64,000 nucleotides of DNA from Geodermatophilus sp. DF01-2 (GTDB lineage Bacteria; Actinomycetota; Actinomycetes; Mycobacteriales; Geodermatophilaceae), in the NCBI RefSeq assembly GCF_004571065.1, contig NZ_SPQN01000005.1, forward strand, positions 46,968 to 110,967, in the 5' to 3' direction. Shown here one piece after another: positions 28,439-37,679 of the stretch. The notes under the pieces were generated by a model. That model had not been told where the DNA came from. It saw nothing but the letters and a program-made list of their open reading frames with translations, and did not search any database. A program made the position numbers and the translations under genes. Position 1 is the first letter of the stretch, and each line of letters opens with the position of its first letter.

Positions 28439-29571
28439 CCACCACCACTGAACTCGCCGGAGCCCCGGTACGCGTCTCCGGCGTCACCAAGCAGTACCGC
28501 GACGCGCGTGCCCTGGACCAGGTCGACCTCGACATCGAGAGCGGCGAGTTCATCACGCTGCTGGGCTCCAGCGGCTCGGGCAAGTCGACCCTGCTCAACA
28601 TCATCGCCGGCTTCACCGACTGCGACGCCGGAGTGGTCGAGGTCGATGGCATCGACATCACCAAGACCCCACCGCACAAGCGCGGGCTCGGCATGGTGTT
28701 CCAGCACTATGCGCTCTTCCCGCACATGACCGTCTTCGACAACGTCGCCTTCCCCTTGCGCCGACGCCGCACTCCCAAGGCGGAGATGGTCCGGCTGGTC
28801 GAGGAAGCGCTGGACATCGTCCAGCTCGGTCATCTCGGAAAGCGGATGCCGCAGCAGCTGTCCGGCGGGCAGCAGCAGCGCGTGGCGCTGGCTCGCGCGA
28901 TCGTCTTCCGGCCGAAGGTGCTGCTCATGGACGAGCCGCTCGGTGCGCTCGACAAGCGCCTGCGCGAGCAGCTGCAGCTCGAGATCAAGCGGCTGCACCG
29001 TGAACTCGGCATCACCTTCGTCTTCGTCACCCACGATCAGGAAGAAGCGCTGGCGATGTCGGACCGGATCGCGCTGCTGCGCGACGGGCGGATCGTCCAG
29101 ATCGGCACGCCGGAGGAACTCTACGAGCAGCCGGCGGAGCGGTACACCGCCGAGTTCCTGGGCGAGTCGAATCTGTTCTCCGGGACGATCGTGAACGGCG
29201 TGCTCCCGTACGGCGAGCACGGGTCCATCCAGGTGCGAGACGGGTCCGCCGATGGCGCCGGCTCGGTCATGGTTCGCCCCGAGCACGTGAGTGTGCTGCG
29301 GCCCGACGAACAGGTACCCGTCGGGTGCAACGCACTCCGCGGCACCGTCCGCGAAGTGATCTACCTGGGCAGCGGTCGCCGTGCGGAGGTCACGCTCCCC
29401 GATGGCACGCACGTCGTGGCCCGGACCCCTGCCGACCGACGACACAGCCGACTCGTCCCCGGAGAGCCAGTCGTCGTCACCTGGGCGAAACAGCACGGAC
29501 AGGTCGTCGCGGACGGCCCGCCGGCGGACGAAGCGGCAATCCCAGCAGGCAGGGCGGCAGTTCCCGCCTGA
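28435..29571 (+). CDS. ABC transporter ATP-binding protein, PotA-like
   Basis: A 378-residue ATPase: Walker A GSSGSGKST, Q-loop VFQHYALFPHMTVFDNVAF, signature LSGGQQQR, Walker B VLLMDEPLGALD, H-loop VTHDQEEALAMSD. A C-terminal TOBE domain follows (about 285-360) with SVMVRPEHVSVL. ATG 28435 overlaps the permease stop. It completes a four-gene importer. Confidence 0.95.
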   Translation: MTTTTELAGAPVRVSGVTKQYRDARALDQVDLDIESGEFITLLGSSGSGKSTLLNIIAGFTDCDAGVVEVDGIDITKTPPHKRGLGMVFQHYALFPHMTVFDNVAFPLRRRRTPKAEMVRLVEEALDIVQLGHLGKRMPQQLSGGQQQRVALARAIVFRPKVLLMDEPLGALDKRLREQLQLEIKRLHRELGITFVFVTHDQEEALAMSDRIALLRDGRIVQIGTPEELYEQPAERYTAEFLGESNLFSGTIVNGVLPYGEHGSIQVRDGSADGAGSVMVRPEHVSVLRPDEQVPVGCNALRGTVREVIYLGSGRRAEVTLPDGTHVVARTPADRRHSRLVPGEPVVVTWAKQHGQVVADGPPADEAAIPAGRAAVPA

Positions 29572-29623
29572 CTGCTACCCCGCAGCACCCCCGAACCGCA
29601 CGACCACACGCTAGGAGTCCCTC

Positions 29624-30793
29624 ATGTCCCGCGCCCTCAGAGATGCTCTCGACCTCACCGAGGAGCAGGCCGAGTTCATCCGGCTCGCCCGCGACTTCGC
29701 CGTGCGAGAGATCCGGCCGCGCGCCGCCGACATCGATGAGGCCGACTGCGAGTCGCCGATGGACCTGTGGCAGTCCGCAGCCAAGATCGGGCTGACCCAC
29801 CTGATGTTGCCCGAGGAGTACGGCGGCGGAGGGATCACCGACCTGGTGACGCAGGCTCTCGTGCAGCAGGAGCTGTGCTACGGAGACATCTCGATCGGCA
29901 ACTTCCTCACCTCGAACGGCTTTTTCGCCGCCCCCATCGAGGCCCTCGGCACCGAGGAGCAGAAGAAGCACTGGCTCGGTCTGCTGTGCACGGAGGTCCC
30001 GCCGGTGACCGCGCTCGCGGTCACGGAACCCGATGTCGGTTCCGACGCCGCGAGTCTGCAGACCCGTGCGGTGCGCCACGGGGACGACTACGTCCTCAAC
30101 GGCCAGAAGACCTGGATCTCGAACGCGCCCTACGCCGAGTACTTCGTCGTCTTCGCCACCGTCGATGCCGCGCTGCGCTCCCGCGGGGTCACCGCGTTCC
30201 TCGTTCCCCGGGACGCCGACGGCCTCATCGTCGGCCGCCCGATGAGGAAGATGGGCCAGCGGGGCATCGTCAACGCCGAGGTCCTCCTCGACAACGTGAG
30301 GGTGCCGGTCGACAACCGCCTCGGCGACGAGGGCCAGGGCTTCTACGGCCTGATGCGCACCTTCGACGCCTCGCGCATCCTGATCGGCGCCTCGGCGACC
30401 GGCTTGGCCCGCGCAGCCCTGGATACCAGCATCAAGTACGCCCAGGAACGCGAACAGTTCGGGACGGCGATCATCAACCACCAGGCGGTGGCGTTCCGCC
30501 TGGCCGACATGGCCGCGCGGGTCGACACCTCGCACCTGCTCACCATGCGCGCCGCACGCTTGTTCGACCAGGGCCTCGACGTCACCGAGGAAGCCGCGAT
30601 CGCCAAGCTGGTCGCCTCCGAGAACGCCTCATGGGTCGCGTCGGCGGCCGTGCAGACCCACGGCGGCTGGGGCTACTCCCGCGAGTTCCCGGTCGAGAAG
30701 TGGATGCGTGACGCCAAACTCGAGGAGATCGAGGAAGGCACCTCCGACATCCAGCGGCTCATCATCTCCCGGCGCCTGATGGGGACCTCGTGA
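29624..30793 (+). CDS. Acyl-CoA dehydrogenase
   Basis: A 389-residue FAD-dependent acyl-CoA dehydrogenase. The flavin and substrate region reads ALAVTEPDVGSDAAS and GQKTWISNAPYAE. The catalytic base E371 lies in IEEGTSDIQRLIIS, where short- and medium-chain enzymes have YEGTSEIQ. Ends normally for the family. The start follows AGGAG after a 52-base gap, the only gap in the operon. It would introduce an alpha-beta double bond into a CoA thioester made by the next gene product. Confidence 0.93.
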   Translation: MSRALRDALDLTEEQAEFIRLARDFAVREIRPRAADIDEADCESPMDLWQSAAKIGLTHLMLPEEYGGGGITDLVTQALVQQELCYGDISIGNFLTSNGFFAAPIEALGTEEQKKHWLGLLCTEVPPVTALAVTEPDVGSDAASLQTRAVRHGDDYVLNGQKTWISNAPYAEYFVVFATVDAALRSRGVTAFLVPRDADGLIVGRPMRKMGQRGIVNAEVLLDNVRVPVDNRLGDEGQGFYGLMRTFDASRILIGASATGLARAALDTSIKYAQEREQFGTAIINHQAVAFRLADMAARVDTSHLLTMRAARLFDQGLDVTEEAAIAKLVASENASWVASAAVQTHGGWGYSREFPVEKWMRDAKLEEIEEGTSDIQRLIISRRLMGTS

Positions 30794-32895
30794 TCTCGAC
30801 CCTCGCGGAGCAGGCAAGGCGAGACCTGGACACCTTCCGCGATCCCGGCTCCGTCGCCGTCGTGGGAGCGACCGCGGATCCCACCAAGTGGGGCTACTGG
30901 CTTGCCCGGGGAGCCGCAGCCGGCATCCACCGACGTGCGGTGCATCTGGTGAACCGGAACGGGGCCATGATCGACGGCCACGCCAGCGTCCACAGCATCG
31001 ACGACATCGACGGCCCGCTCGACCTGGTGGTCCTCTGCGTGCCGCCCGCGGGCGTGCCGGACGTCGTCCGCCAGTCCCTCGACCGAGGTGCACGAGGCTT
31101 CGTCGGTATCACCGCCGGCCTGGACCGGGCCCTGGGTCGGCCCGGGGCGGAGCGCGAGCTGGCCGCGGAGATCCGCGACCGCGGCGCGCGGATCGTCGGC
31201 CCCAACTGCCTGGGCATCTACGACGCAGGCACGGACCTGCAACTGGCGTGGGGCGAGTTCCAGGCCGGTTCGCTCGGCATCGTGTCCCAGAGCGGCCAGC
31301 TGGGATCCGAGCTCGCCGGACTGGCCGCCGCGCGCGGCCTCGGCGTGTCCAGGTTCGTCTCGGTCGGCAACCAGGTCGACGTGACCGCCGCGGAGGTCGC
31401 CGCGGACCTGGCCGACCACGACCAGACGCTCGTCGTCGCGTTGTACGTCGAGAGCTTCGTCGACGGGCGCCAGATGATCGACACGCTGCGCGCGCTGCGC
31501 CAGGCCGGCAAGCACACCGTCCTGCTCACCGTCGGCGGCAGCGAGGCCAGCCGGAGTGCCGCCCAGTCGCACACCGGGTCGATGACCTCGGCGCTGGATG
31601 TCGTGGACGCGGCCTGCCGGGCGGCCGGTGCGATCCGCGTCGACACTCCTGCCCAGCTCGTCGAGGTCGCACAGATGCTCGTCGACGCGCCGCTGCCGAG
31701 CGGCCGCCGGATCGCCATCGTCGGGGACAGCGGCGGCCAGGGCGCGGTCGCTGCGGACATGATGGGAGCGCAGCGGCTCGACGTGGTGCCGCTCCCCGGT
31801 CCCGCGCGCGAGCGGCTCGCCGCCATGCTCCCGCCGGACGCCGGCCTCACCAACCCGATCGACCTCGCCGGGGCCGGCGAGCGGGACCTCGGCGTCTACG
31901 CCGCCGTGGTGGAAGACCTGCTCGCGCTCGAAGAGGTGGACGCGGTCACGGTGACCGGCTACTTCGGCAGCTACGGCTTCTACACACCCTCGATCGAGGA
32001 GGAGGAGAAGGCCGTGGCGCGGCGGATCGCCGGCGCGTCGCGGGCATACGGAAAGCCGGTCGCTCTGCACAGCATGTGCCGTGAGTCGGCCACCATCGAT
32101 CTGATCCGCGAACTCGGTGTGCCGACCTACCACACCATCGAGACCGCGGCGCTGAGCCTGTCCGCCTGCTCGCGGATCGCCGCCGAGCCCGGTCGTGCGC
32201 TGGAGGCCCTGCCGCCACGACCGGGGAGCCGGATCGTCGACGGCTACCTCTCGGCCCGTGCACTTCTCGAGTCCGCCGGCGTGGCATTCCCCGCTGCACG
32301 TCGGGTCGAGCACCTCGATGCCGTTGCCCAGGCCGCTACGGAGCTGTCCGCCCCGTTCGTGCTGAAGGCCGACTGGATCACGCACAAGACCGAGGTCGGT
32401 GGCGTCGTCGTCGGCATCCCCGACAGCGACACTGCGTGCAAGGCCTTCGACGAGATGTCGGCGAGGCTGGGGCCCGGAACCTACGTGCTCGAGGAGATGG
32501 ACACCCGTCCCGACACCGTCGAGATGATCGTCGGTGGTCGACGTGATCCGGTCTTCGGACCCGTGGTGATGGTCGGCGCCGGCGGGACCCAGGCCGAGCT
32601 CTTCCGCGACACCGCGCTGGAGCTGGCTCCCGTCGACGAGGTCACCGCCGCCGCGATGGTGCAACGGCTGCGCAGCCACGCACTGCTCACCGGGTGGCGC
32701 GGCAAGCCCGCGGCCGACATCGCCGCCCTGGTCCGGCTCGTGGTCGCCGTGTCCCGATTGCTCGCCGAGCTTCCTGACTGCTCCGACATCGAGCTGAACC
32801 CGGTCCGCATCGGACCCGACGGCGCACTCGCCGTCGACGCACTGATCGCCCTCGCAACCGATCCCACCACTGTCCCTGAGGGGGAGCAACCATGA
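30790..32895 (+). CDS. ADP-forming acyl-CoA synthetase (acetate-CoA ligase family), fused subunits
   Basis: A 701-residue fusion: CoA-binding Rossmann domain (about 15-115, DPGSVAVVGATADPTKWGY), succinyl-CoA-synthetase-like domains (about 145-450, GPNCLGIYD, GIVSQSGQLG, phospho-His H261 in QSHTGSMTSA), and ATP-grasp domain (about 485-690, FVLKADWITHKTEVGGVVVG, VMVGAGGTQAELFRD). It couples acid activation to ATP/ADP by way of phosphohistidine. GTG 30790 overlaps the dehydrogenase stop by four bases. In Actinobacteria relatives include pimeloyl- and acetyl-type ligases; the acid used here is not known. Confidence 0.9.
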   Translation: MISTLAEQARRDLDTFRDPGSVAVVGATADPTKWGYWLARGAAAGIHRRAVHLVNRNGAMIDGHASVHSIDDIDGPLDLVVLCVPPAGVPDVVRQSLDRGARGFVGITAGLDRALGRPGAERELAAEIRDRGARIVGPNCLGIYDAGTDLQLAWGEFQAGSLGIVSQSGQLGSELAGLAAARGLGVSRFVSVGNQVDVTAAEVAADLADHDQTLVVALYVESFVDGRQMIDTLRALRQAGKHTVLLTVGGSEASRSAAQSHTGSMTSALDVVDAACRAAGAIRVDTPAQLVEVAQMLVDAPLPSGRRIAIVGDSGGQGAVAADMMGAQRLDVVPLPGPARERLAAMLPPDAGLTNPIDLAGAGERDLGVYAAVVEDLLALEEVDAVTVTGYFGSYGFYTPSIEEEEKAVARRIAGASRAYGKPVALHSMCRESATIDLIRELGVPTYHTIETAALSLSACSRIAAEPGRALEALPPRPGSRIVDGYLSARALLESAGVAFPAARRVEHLDAVAQAATELSAPFVLKADWITHKTEVGGVVVGIPDSDTACKAFDEMSARLGPGTYVLEEMDTRPDTVEMIVGGRRDPVFGPVVMVGAGGTQAELFRDTALELAPVDEVTAAAMVQRLRSHALLTGWRGKPAADIAALVRLVVAVSRLLAELPDCSDIELNPVRIGPDGALAVDALIALATDPTTVPEGEQP

Positions 32896-33692
32896 CGGAC
32901 GCTCGAACCGAGGGCGACTTCGCCGGAAAGGTCGCGCTGGTCACCGGCGGCGGCTCCGGGATCGGCCGGGCCATCGCGCTCGACTACGCCGCCAAGGGCG
33001 GCACGGTGGTGGTACTCGGACGCCGGCCCGAGCCACTCGAGGAGACCGCGCGGCTTGCCGAGAAGCTCGGTGCCGTCGCGGACTTCGTCTCCTGTGACGT
33101 GCGCGACGCGGACGCGGTGACCGCTGCCGTCGACGCTGCCGTCGAACGACACGGCCGCCTGGACGCCTTGGTGAACAACGCCGCAGGCAACTTCACCGTG
33201 CCCGGGAAGGACCTGTCCCCGAACGGCTGGCGGGCGGTCATCGACATCGTGCTCAACGGCACCTTCTTCTGCACCCGCGCCGCCGCACAGCACATGCTGG
33301 CGGCCGGCGCCGGGGCCATCCTGAACGTGATCGCCACCTACGCCTGGCACGGGCACCCCGGCACCGTGCACTCCGCCGCCGCCAAGGGCGGCGTGCTCGC
33401 GATGACCAGGACGCTGGCCGTGGAGTGGGCCGCGTCCGGCGTCCGGGTCAACTGCATCGCTCCCGGACCGACCGAGACCGAGGGTGCGGGCGCCGCGCTC
33501 TGGGCCTCCGAGCAGGACCGCCGCCGGGTGCTCGGCAGCGTCCCCGCCAACCGGTTCACCTCGCCCGAGGAGGTCGCCGAGTCGGCCTCCTTCCTTCTCT
33601 CCGAACGCGCTCGCTACATCACCGGTGAAGTGCTCACCGTCGACGGTGGCCAGTGGCTCGGCAAGCAGATCTACGGAGACTCCCGCTCGTGA
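32892..33692 (+). CDS. SDR, 2,4-dienoyl-CoA reductase type
   Basis: A 266-residue SDR. NAD(P) site: LVTGGGSGIGRAIAL. It resembles 2,4-dienoyl-CoA reductases rather than ordinary SDRs: NNAAGNFTVPGKDLS, and the active-site stretch is HSAAAKGGVLAMTRTLAVEW, so the usual Tyr of YxxxK is His while the Lys stays. Peroxisomal DECR2 has the same VHxxxxK arrangement and uses other residues for protonation. Coupled to both neighbours by four-base overlaps. With the acyl-CoA dehydrogenase it points to breakdown of an unsaturated or branched acyl-CoA. Confidence 0.85.
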   Translation: MTDARTEGDFAGKVALVTGGGSGIGRAIALDYAAKGGTVVVLGRRPEPLEETARLAEKLGAVADFVSCDVRDADAVTAAVDAAVERHGRLDALVNNAAGNFTVPGKDLSPNGWRAVIDIVLNGTFFCTRAAAQHMLAAGAGAILNVIATYAWHGHPGTVHSAAAKGGVLAMTRTLAVEWAASGVRVNCIAPGPTETEGAGAALWASEQDRRRVLGSVPANRFTSPEEVAESASFLLSERARYITGEVLTVDGGQWLGKQIYGDSRS

Positions 33693-35290
33693 ACAAGCCC
33701 ACGCGACTCACCGGCGGGGAGGCGCTGGTCGCAGCCCTCGCCACACACGACGTCGGCACCGTGTTCGGCATCCCTGGCACGCACAACCTGCCGATCTACG
33801 CCCACCTGATCAAGTACGACATCGCGCACTTCTCGCCCCGGCACGAGCAGGGAGCCGGGTACGCCGCGGACGGCTACGCACGTTCCAGCGGGCGGGTCGG
33901 TGTCTGTCTCACGACGAGCGGGCCGGCGATCCTCAACACGGCCGCCGCAGCCGCGCAGGCGTACTCCGACTCCGTGCCGGTGCTGTTCATCTCTCCCGGC
34001 ATGCCCCTGCAGCACCCGGCCCGCGGCAACGGGTACCTGCACGAGGTCAAGAACCAGAGCCGCGCCATGGACTCCGTGGTGGCCTACAGCCATCGGGTGG
34101 GAAGCGTCGAGGAGATCCCGCTGGCAGTCGCACAGGCATTCGCCGCCATGCAGGGCGGTCGACCGCGCCCGGTGCACCTCGAGATCCCGCTCGACCTCCT
34201 CGAGATCGAGGCCGAGGTGTCCCTCGTACCACCGGTTCCACACCTCGCTCACCAGGCCGATCCCTCGCAGCTGGACCGCGCAGCCATGGTGCTGGGAGCC
34301 GCCGAACGCCCCGGGATCGTGGCCGGCGGCGGGTCTCGCGCCGCGGCCGTCGAGTTGGTCGCACTCGCGGAACGCCTCGGTGCTCCGGTGGTGCACACCA
34401 CCAACGGCAAGGGCACCGTCGCCGACGACCACCCGCTCGGGCTGGGCACCGGCGTGCACCACCCCAGCGTCGCGGAGTTCGCCGCGGACTGCGACGTGCT
34501 GCTCGCGGTCGGGACCGAGCTGGCGCCGTCCGACCTGTGGATCGGCCCGCTTCCGGTGAGCGGCACGCTGGTCCGGATCGACGTCGACCCTGTCCAGATC
34601 AGCAGCAACGCGGTCCCCGACGTCGCCGTCGTCGGTGACGCGGCACTCAGCATCGAGGGTCTGCTCAGCCGCCTCGACCACGAGCCCGCTCCTGGCGCCG
34701 CCGGCCGCGCCGACGCCTGGCGCAAGCGGCTCCAGGCAGACGCACGCGTCGAGGGCGCGCTCTACCTGCCCATCATCGAGGCCATGTCCGAGGTGCTGCA
34801 GCCCGGCGACGTGGTGGCCGCCGACAGCGCGATGGCCTGCTACTACGGGGCGATCTCGAACCTGCCCGCCCACCGGCCGGCCTCGTTCCTCTACCCGACC
34901 GGCGTGGGGACCCTTGGTTACGGCCTGCCTGCCGCGATCGGCGCGAAACTCGCCAGGCCGGACGCACGAGTGATGGCCATGCACGGCGACGGGGGCGTCA
35001 TGTTCACCATCGTGGAGCTGGCCGGCGCGGCCGAGGCAGGCCTGGCGATTCCGCTTCTCGTCGTGGACAACGGCGGCTACGGCGAGATTCGCAACGAGCA
35101 GGCGGCCCGCGGCGACCAGCCGCTCGGCGTGAACCTGGGGCACCCGGATTTCGTGGGCCTGGCTCGCAGCCTGGGCTGCCACGCTGTCGCGCTCACCGAC
35201 GCTGCCGCACTCTCCACAGCCTTGGGGGAGGCCTTCGAGGCAGATCGCCCGACGTTGATCCACATCCCCGAGCCCGAGTCCGACCAGTGA
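33689..35290 (+). CDS. ThDP-dependent 2-oxoacid decarboxylase (AruI/acetolactate synthase-like)
   Basis: A 533-residue thiamine diphosphate enzyme with the three usual domains. The N-terminal Pyr domain has catalytic E53 in SPRHEQGAGYAADGYAR, the central domain is about 195-330, and the C-terminal PP domain has HGDGGVMFTIVELAG and ends its cofactor motif in DNGGYGEI rather than NN. The closest named pattern I know is 5-guanidino-2-oxopentanoate decarboxylase (AruI), which shares FGIPG and RHEQGAG-ADGYAR. It should decarboxylate a 2-oxoacid to an aldehyde for the next gene. A hydroxyacyl-CoA lyase is an alternative. Confidence 0.8.
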   Translation: MNKPTRLTGGEALVAALATHDVGTVFGIPGTHNLPIYAHLIKYDIAHFSPRHEQGAGYAADGYARSSGRVGVCLTTSGPAILNTAAAAAQAYSDSVPVLFISPGMPLQHPARGNGYLHEVKNQSRAMDSVVAYSHRVGSVEEIPLAVAQAFAAMQGGRPRPVHLEIPLDLLEIEAEVSLVPPVPHLAHQADPSQLDRAAMVLGAAERPGIVAGGGSRAAAVELVALAERLGAPVVHTTNGKGTVADDHPLGLGTGVHHPSVAEFAADCDVLLAVGTELAPSDLWIGPLPVSGTLVRIDVDPVQISSNAVPDVAVVGDAALSIEGLLSRLDHEPAPGAAGRADAWRKRLQADARVEGALYLPIIEAMSEVLQPGDVVAADSAMACYYGAISNLPAHRPASFLYPTGVGTLGYGLPAAIGAKLARPDARVMAMHGDGGVMFTIVELAGAAEAGLAIPLLVVDNGGYGEIRNEQAARGDQPLGVNLGHPDFVGLARSLGCHAVALTDAAALSTALGEAFEADRPTLIHIPEPESDQ

Positions 35291-36726
35291 GAGTGACGAT
35301 GACCGAGCCCCGCGCCGCTCACCGCTGGTACCGCGACGATGCGTTGATCGACGGCGCCTGGGTGAAGGTCGGTGCCGCGATCCCGGTGGAGAACCCGGCC
35401 ACCGAGCAGGAGATCGGCAGCGCCGCGAGCTCCGGACCCGAGCACGTCGACGCCGCGGTCACGGCCGCGCGCGCCGCGTTCGAGTCGTGGAGCCGGATGC
35501 CCGACTCCGAGCGGGCCGACCACCTGCAGGCGCTGCACATCTCCCTGGCAGCCCGCCGCGACGAACTCGTCGCGGCCACGGTCGCCGAGGTCGGGGCGCC
35601 GGTGCGGGTGGCCCGGGAGGCGCACGTCGACATCTCCCTGGACATCCTCGCCTCCTACGTCGACCTGCTGCGCGTGGAGCAGCTCGACGAGCGGATCGGG
35701 AACTCGCTGGTCCTGCGCGAGCCGGCCGGAGTGGTCGGATGCATCACGCCCTGGAACTACCCCCTCTACCAGCTCGTGATCAAGGTCGCGGCAGCTCTCG
35801 CCGCCGGATGCACGGTCGTCGCCAAGCCGGCCGAGCTCACCCCGCTCACGGCGTACCTGCTGGCCGACGCCTCGCTGGCGGCCGCGCTGCCGGCCGGCGT
35901 GGTCAATCTCGTCCCCGGGTCCGGGACACGGGTCGGCGAGGCGATCGTCACCCATCCCGACGTCGACGTGGTCTCCTTCACCGGGTCCACCGGCGTCGGG
36001 TCCCGGATCGCCGCCCAGGCAGCCGCGTCGCTCAAGCGGGTCTGCCTCGAGCTCGGCGGGAAGTCGGCCAGCGTGGTGCTCCCCGACGCGGACCTGGAGA
36101 CCGCGGTGCGCGCCACCGTGGACTCCGCCACTGTCAACACCGGCCAGACCTGCAGCGCCTGGACGCGTCTGCTGGTCCCGGCCCAGCGGTACGACGAGGC
36201 GGTCAGCCTCGCCACGAAGCGGGCCGGTGAGCTGGTGGTCGGTGATCCCCAGCACGAAGACACCGACCTCGGCCCGCTGATCTCGGCCCGCCAGCGTCAG
36301 ACGGTCCTCGACCTGGTGGCACGGGCGCGTTCGGCCGGTGCTGTGGTCACCGAGCTCGTCGACCACAGCGGCGACACCGGCCACTACGTGTCGCCGGTCG
36401 TCGTCTCCGAGGTCGCACCCGGTGACCAGATCGTCCAGCAGGAGGTGTTCGGGCCGGTGCTCGTGGTGCTGCCCTACGACACCGAGGACGACGCCGTCCG
36501 CATCGCCAACGACACCGACTACGGCCTGGCCGGTGCGGTGTGGGCCGGCGACGAGGCGCATGCCCTCGCGGTCGCCCGCCGACTGCGCACCGGGCAGGTC
36601 GACGTCAACGGCGCGGAGTTCAACATCGACGCGCCCTTCGGTGGCTACAAGAAGTCCGGCTACGGCCGCGAGCTCGGTCGCTTCGGTCTGGAGGAGTTCC
36701 AGCAGATCAAGTCCGTGCAGCTTTGA
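35287..36726 (+). CDS. Aldehyde dehydrogenase
   Basis: A 479-residue NAD(P)-dependent aldehyde dehydrogenase. It contains TPWNYPLYQLVIKVAAAL, FTGSTGVGSRIA, general-base Glu in CLELGGKSA and the catalytic Cys in NTGQTCSAWTR. GTG 35287 overlaps the decarboxylase stop; ATG 35299 is an alternative start. The order (2-oxoacid decarboxylase, then aldehyde dehydrogenase) implies a 2-oxoacid shortened by one carbon to an acid, which the synthetase at 30790 could then activate. Confidence 0.93.
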   Translation: MRVTMTEPRAAHRWYRDDALIDGAWVKVGAAIPVENPATEQEIGSAASSGPEHVDAAVTAARAAFESWSRMPDSERADHLQALHISLAARRDELVAATVAEVGAPVRVAREAHVDISLDILASYVDLLRVEQLDERIGNSLVLREPAGVVGCITPWNYPLYQLVIKVAAALAAGCTVVAKPAELTPLTAYLLADASLAAALPAGVVNLVPGSGTRVGEAIVTHPDVDVVSFTGSTGVGSRIAAQAAASLKRVCLELGGKSASVVLPDADLETAVRATVDSATVNTGQTCSAWTRLLVPAQRYDEAVSLATKRAGELVVGDPQHEDTDLGPLISARQRQTVLDLVARARSAGAVVTELVDHSGDTGHYVSPVVVSEVAPGDQIVQQEVFGPVLVVLPYDTEDDAVRIANDTDYGLAGAVWAGDEAHALAVARRLRTGQVDVNGAEFNIDAPFGGYKKSGYGRELGRFGLEEFQQIKSVQL

Positions 36727-37679
36727 GTGCCCCGGTTGCCGTCTACACCGACGTCGGCGAGCTCGATCCAGGACCCGGCGTGGCGCACCTGGAGTCGCAC
36801 GGCTTCGTGGTCCGCGTGCTCGACAGCGACGATCCCGACCACATCGCCGACAAGGCGAACGACGCCACGGTGCTGCTGATCGGATACACACCGGTCGGGG
36901 AGGCGTTGCTGTCGCGACTGCCGCTGCTGAAGCTGATCTGCACCCAGTCCGCGGGCGTGGACACCGTCGACCTCGACGCCGCCGCTCGCCGCGGGGTGTG
37001 CGTCGCCAACGTGCCCGACGCAGCCAGCGAGGAGGTCGCCTCGCATGCGCTCGCCATGGGTTGCGGCCTGCTGCGCGGGCTTCCGTTCCTGGACCGGGCG
37101 GTGCGGTCGGGGACATGGGACGGATCCACTGAGCGGCTGCGCCGGTTGTCGGCGAGCACGTTGGGCGTGGTCGGAATGGGCCGGATCGGCCGCCGGCTGG
37201 CGGCGATGGCGCAGCCACTGTTCGCCACCGTCCTCGGCCACGACCCCCTGCTGCCCGTCGACAGGTGGCCACCGGGGATGTCCCCGTGCAACCTCGACGA
37301 CCTGATGGCGCGCTCGGACGTGGTCAGCTTGCACGCGCCGCTCACCCCGTCCAACCGTGGCATCATCGGCGCACCCCAGCTGGGCCTCATGCGGGCCGGG
37401 TCGATGCTGGTCAACGTCGCCCGCGGCGAGCTCATCGACCACACCGCGCTCATGGACGCCCTGGACGCCGGCAGGCTCGGCGGGGCAGCGCTCGACGTGT
37501 TCCCCGAAGAGCCGCCCACGGATCTGCGGCTGCTCCAGCATCCTCGGTTGTGGCTCAGCCCGCACGCGGCCTACCTCTCCGACGCCTCCGCTCGCGACTA
37601 CGTGATGACCCAGGCCGAGAACGCGACGTCATGGCTCACGACCGGAACGGTCGTGCATTCCGTGGTCGTAGGAGAGTGA
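36723..37679 (+). CDS. D-2-hydroxyacid dehydrogenase
   Basis: A 318-residue enzyme of the D-isomer 2-hydroxyacid dehydrogenase family. The NAD site is TLGVVGMGRIGRRLA, the substrate Arg lies in VNVARGELID, Glu in DVFPEEP and catalytic His in LSPHAAYLS. The start is TTG 36723, overlapping the previous stop (TTGA); no other start fits. It could interconvert a hydroxyacid and the oxoacid fed to the decarboxylase. Confidence 0.88.
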   Translation: MSAPVAVYTDVGELDPGPGVAHLESHGFVVRVLDSDDPDHIADKANDATVLLIGYTPVGEALLSRLPLLKLICTQSAGVDTVDLDAAARRGVCVANVPDAASEEVASHALAMGCGLLRGLPFLDRAVRSGTWDGSTERLRRLSASTLGVVGMGRIGRRLAAMAQPLFATVLGHDPLLPVDRWPPGMSPCNLDDLMARSDVVSLHAPLTPSNRGIIGAPQLGLMRAGSMLVNVARGELIDHTALMDALDAGRLGGAALDVFPEEPPTDLRLLQHPRLWLSPHAAYLSDASARDYVMTQAENATSWLTTGTVVHSVVVGE

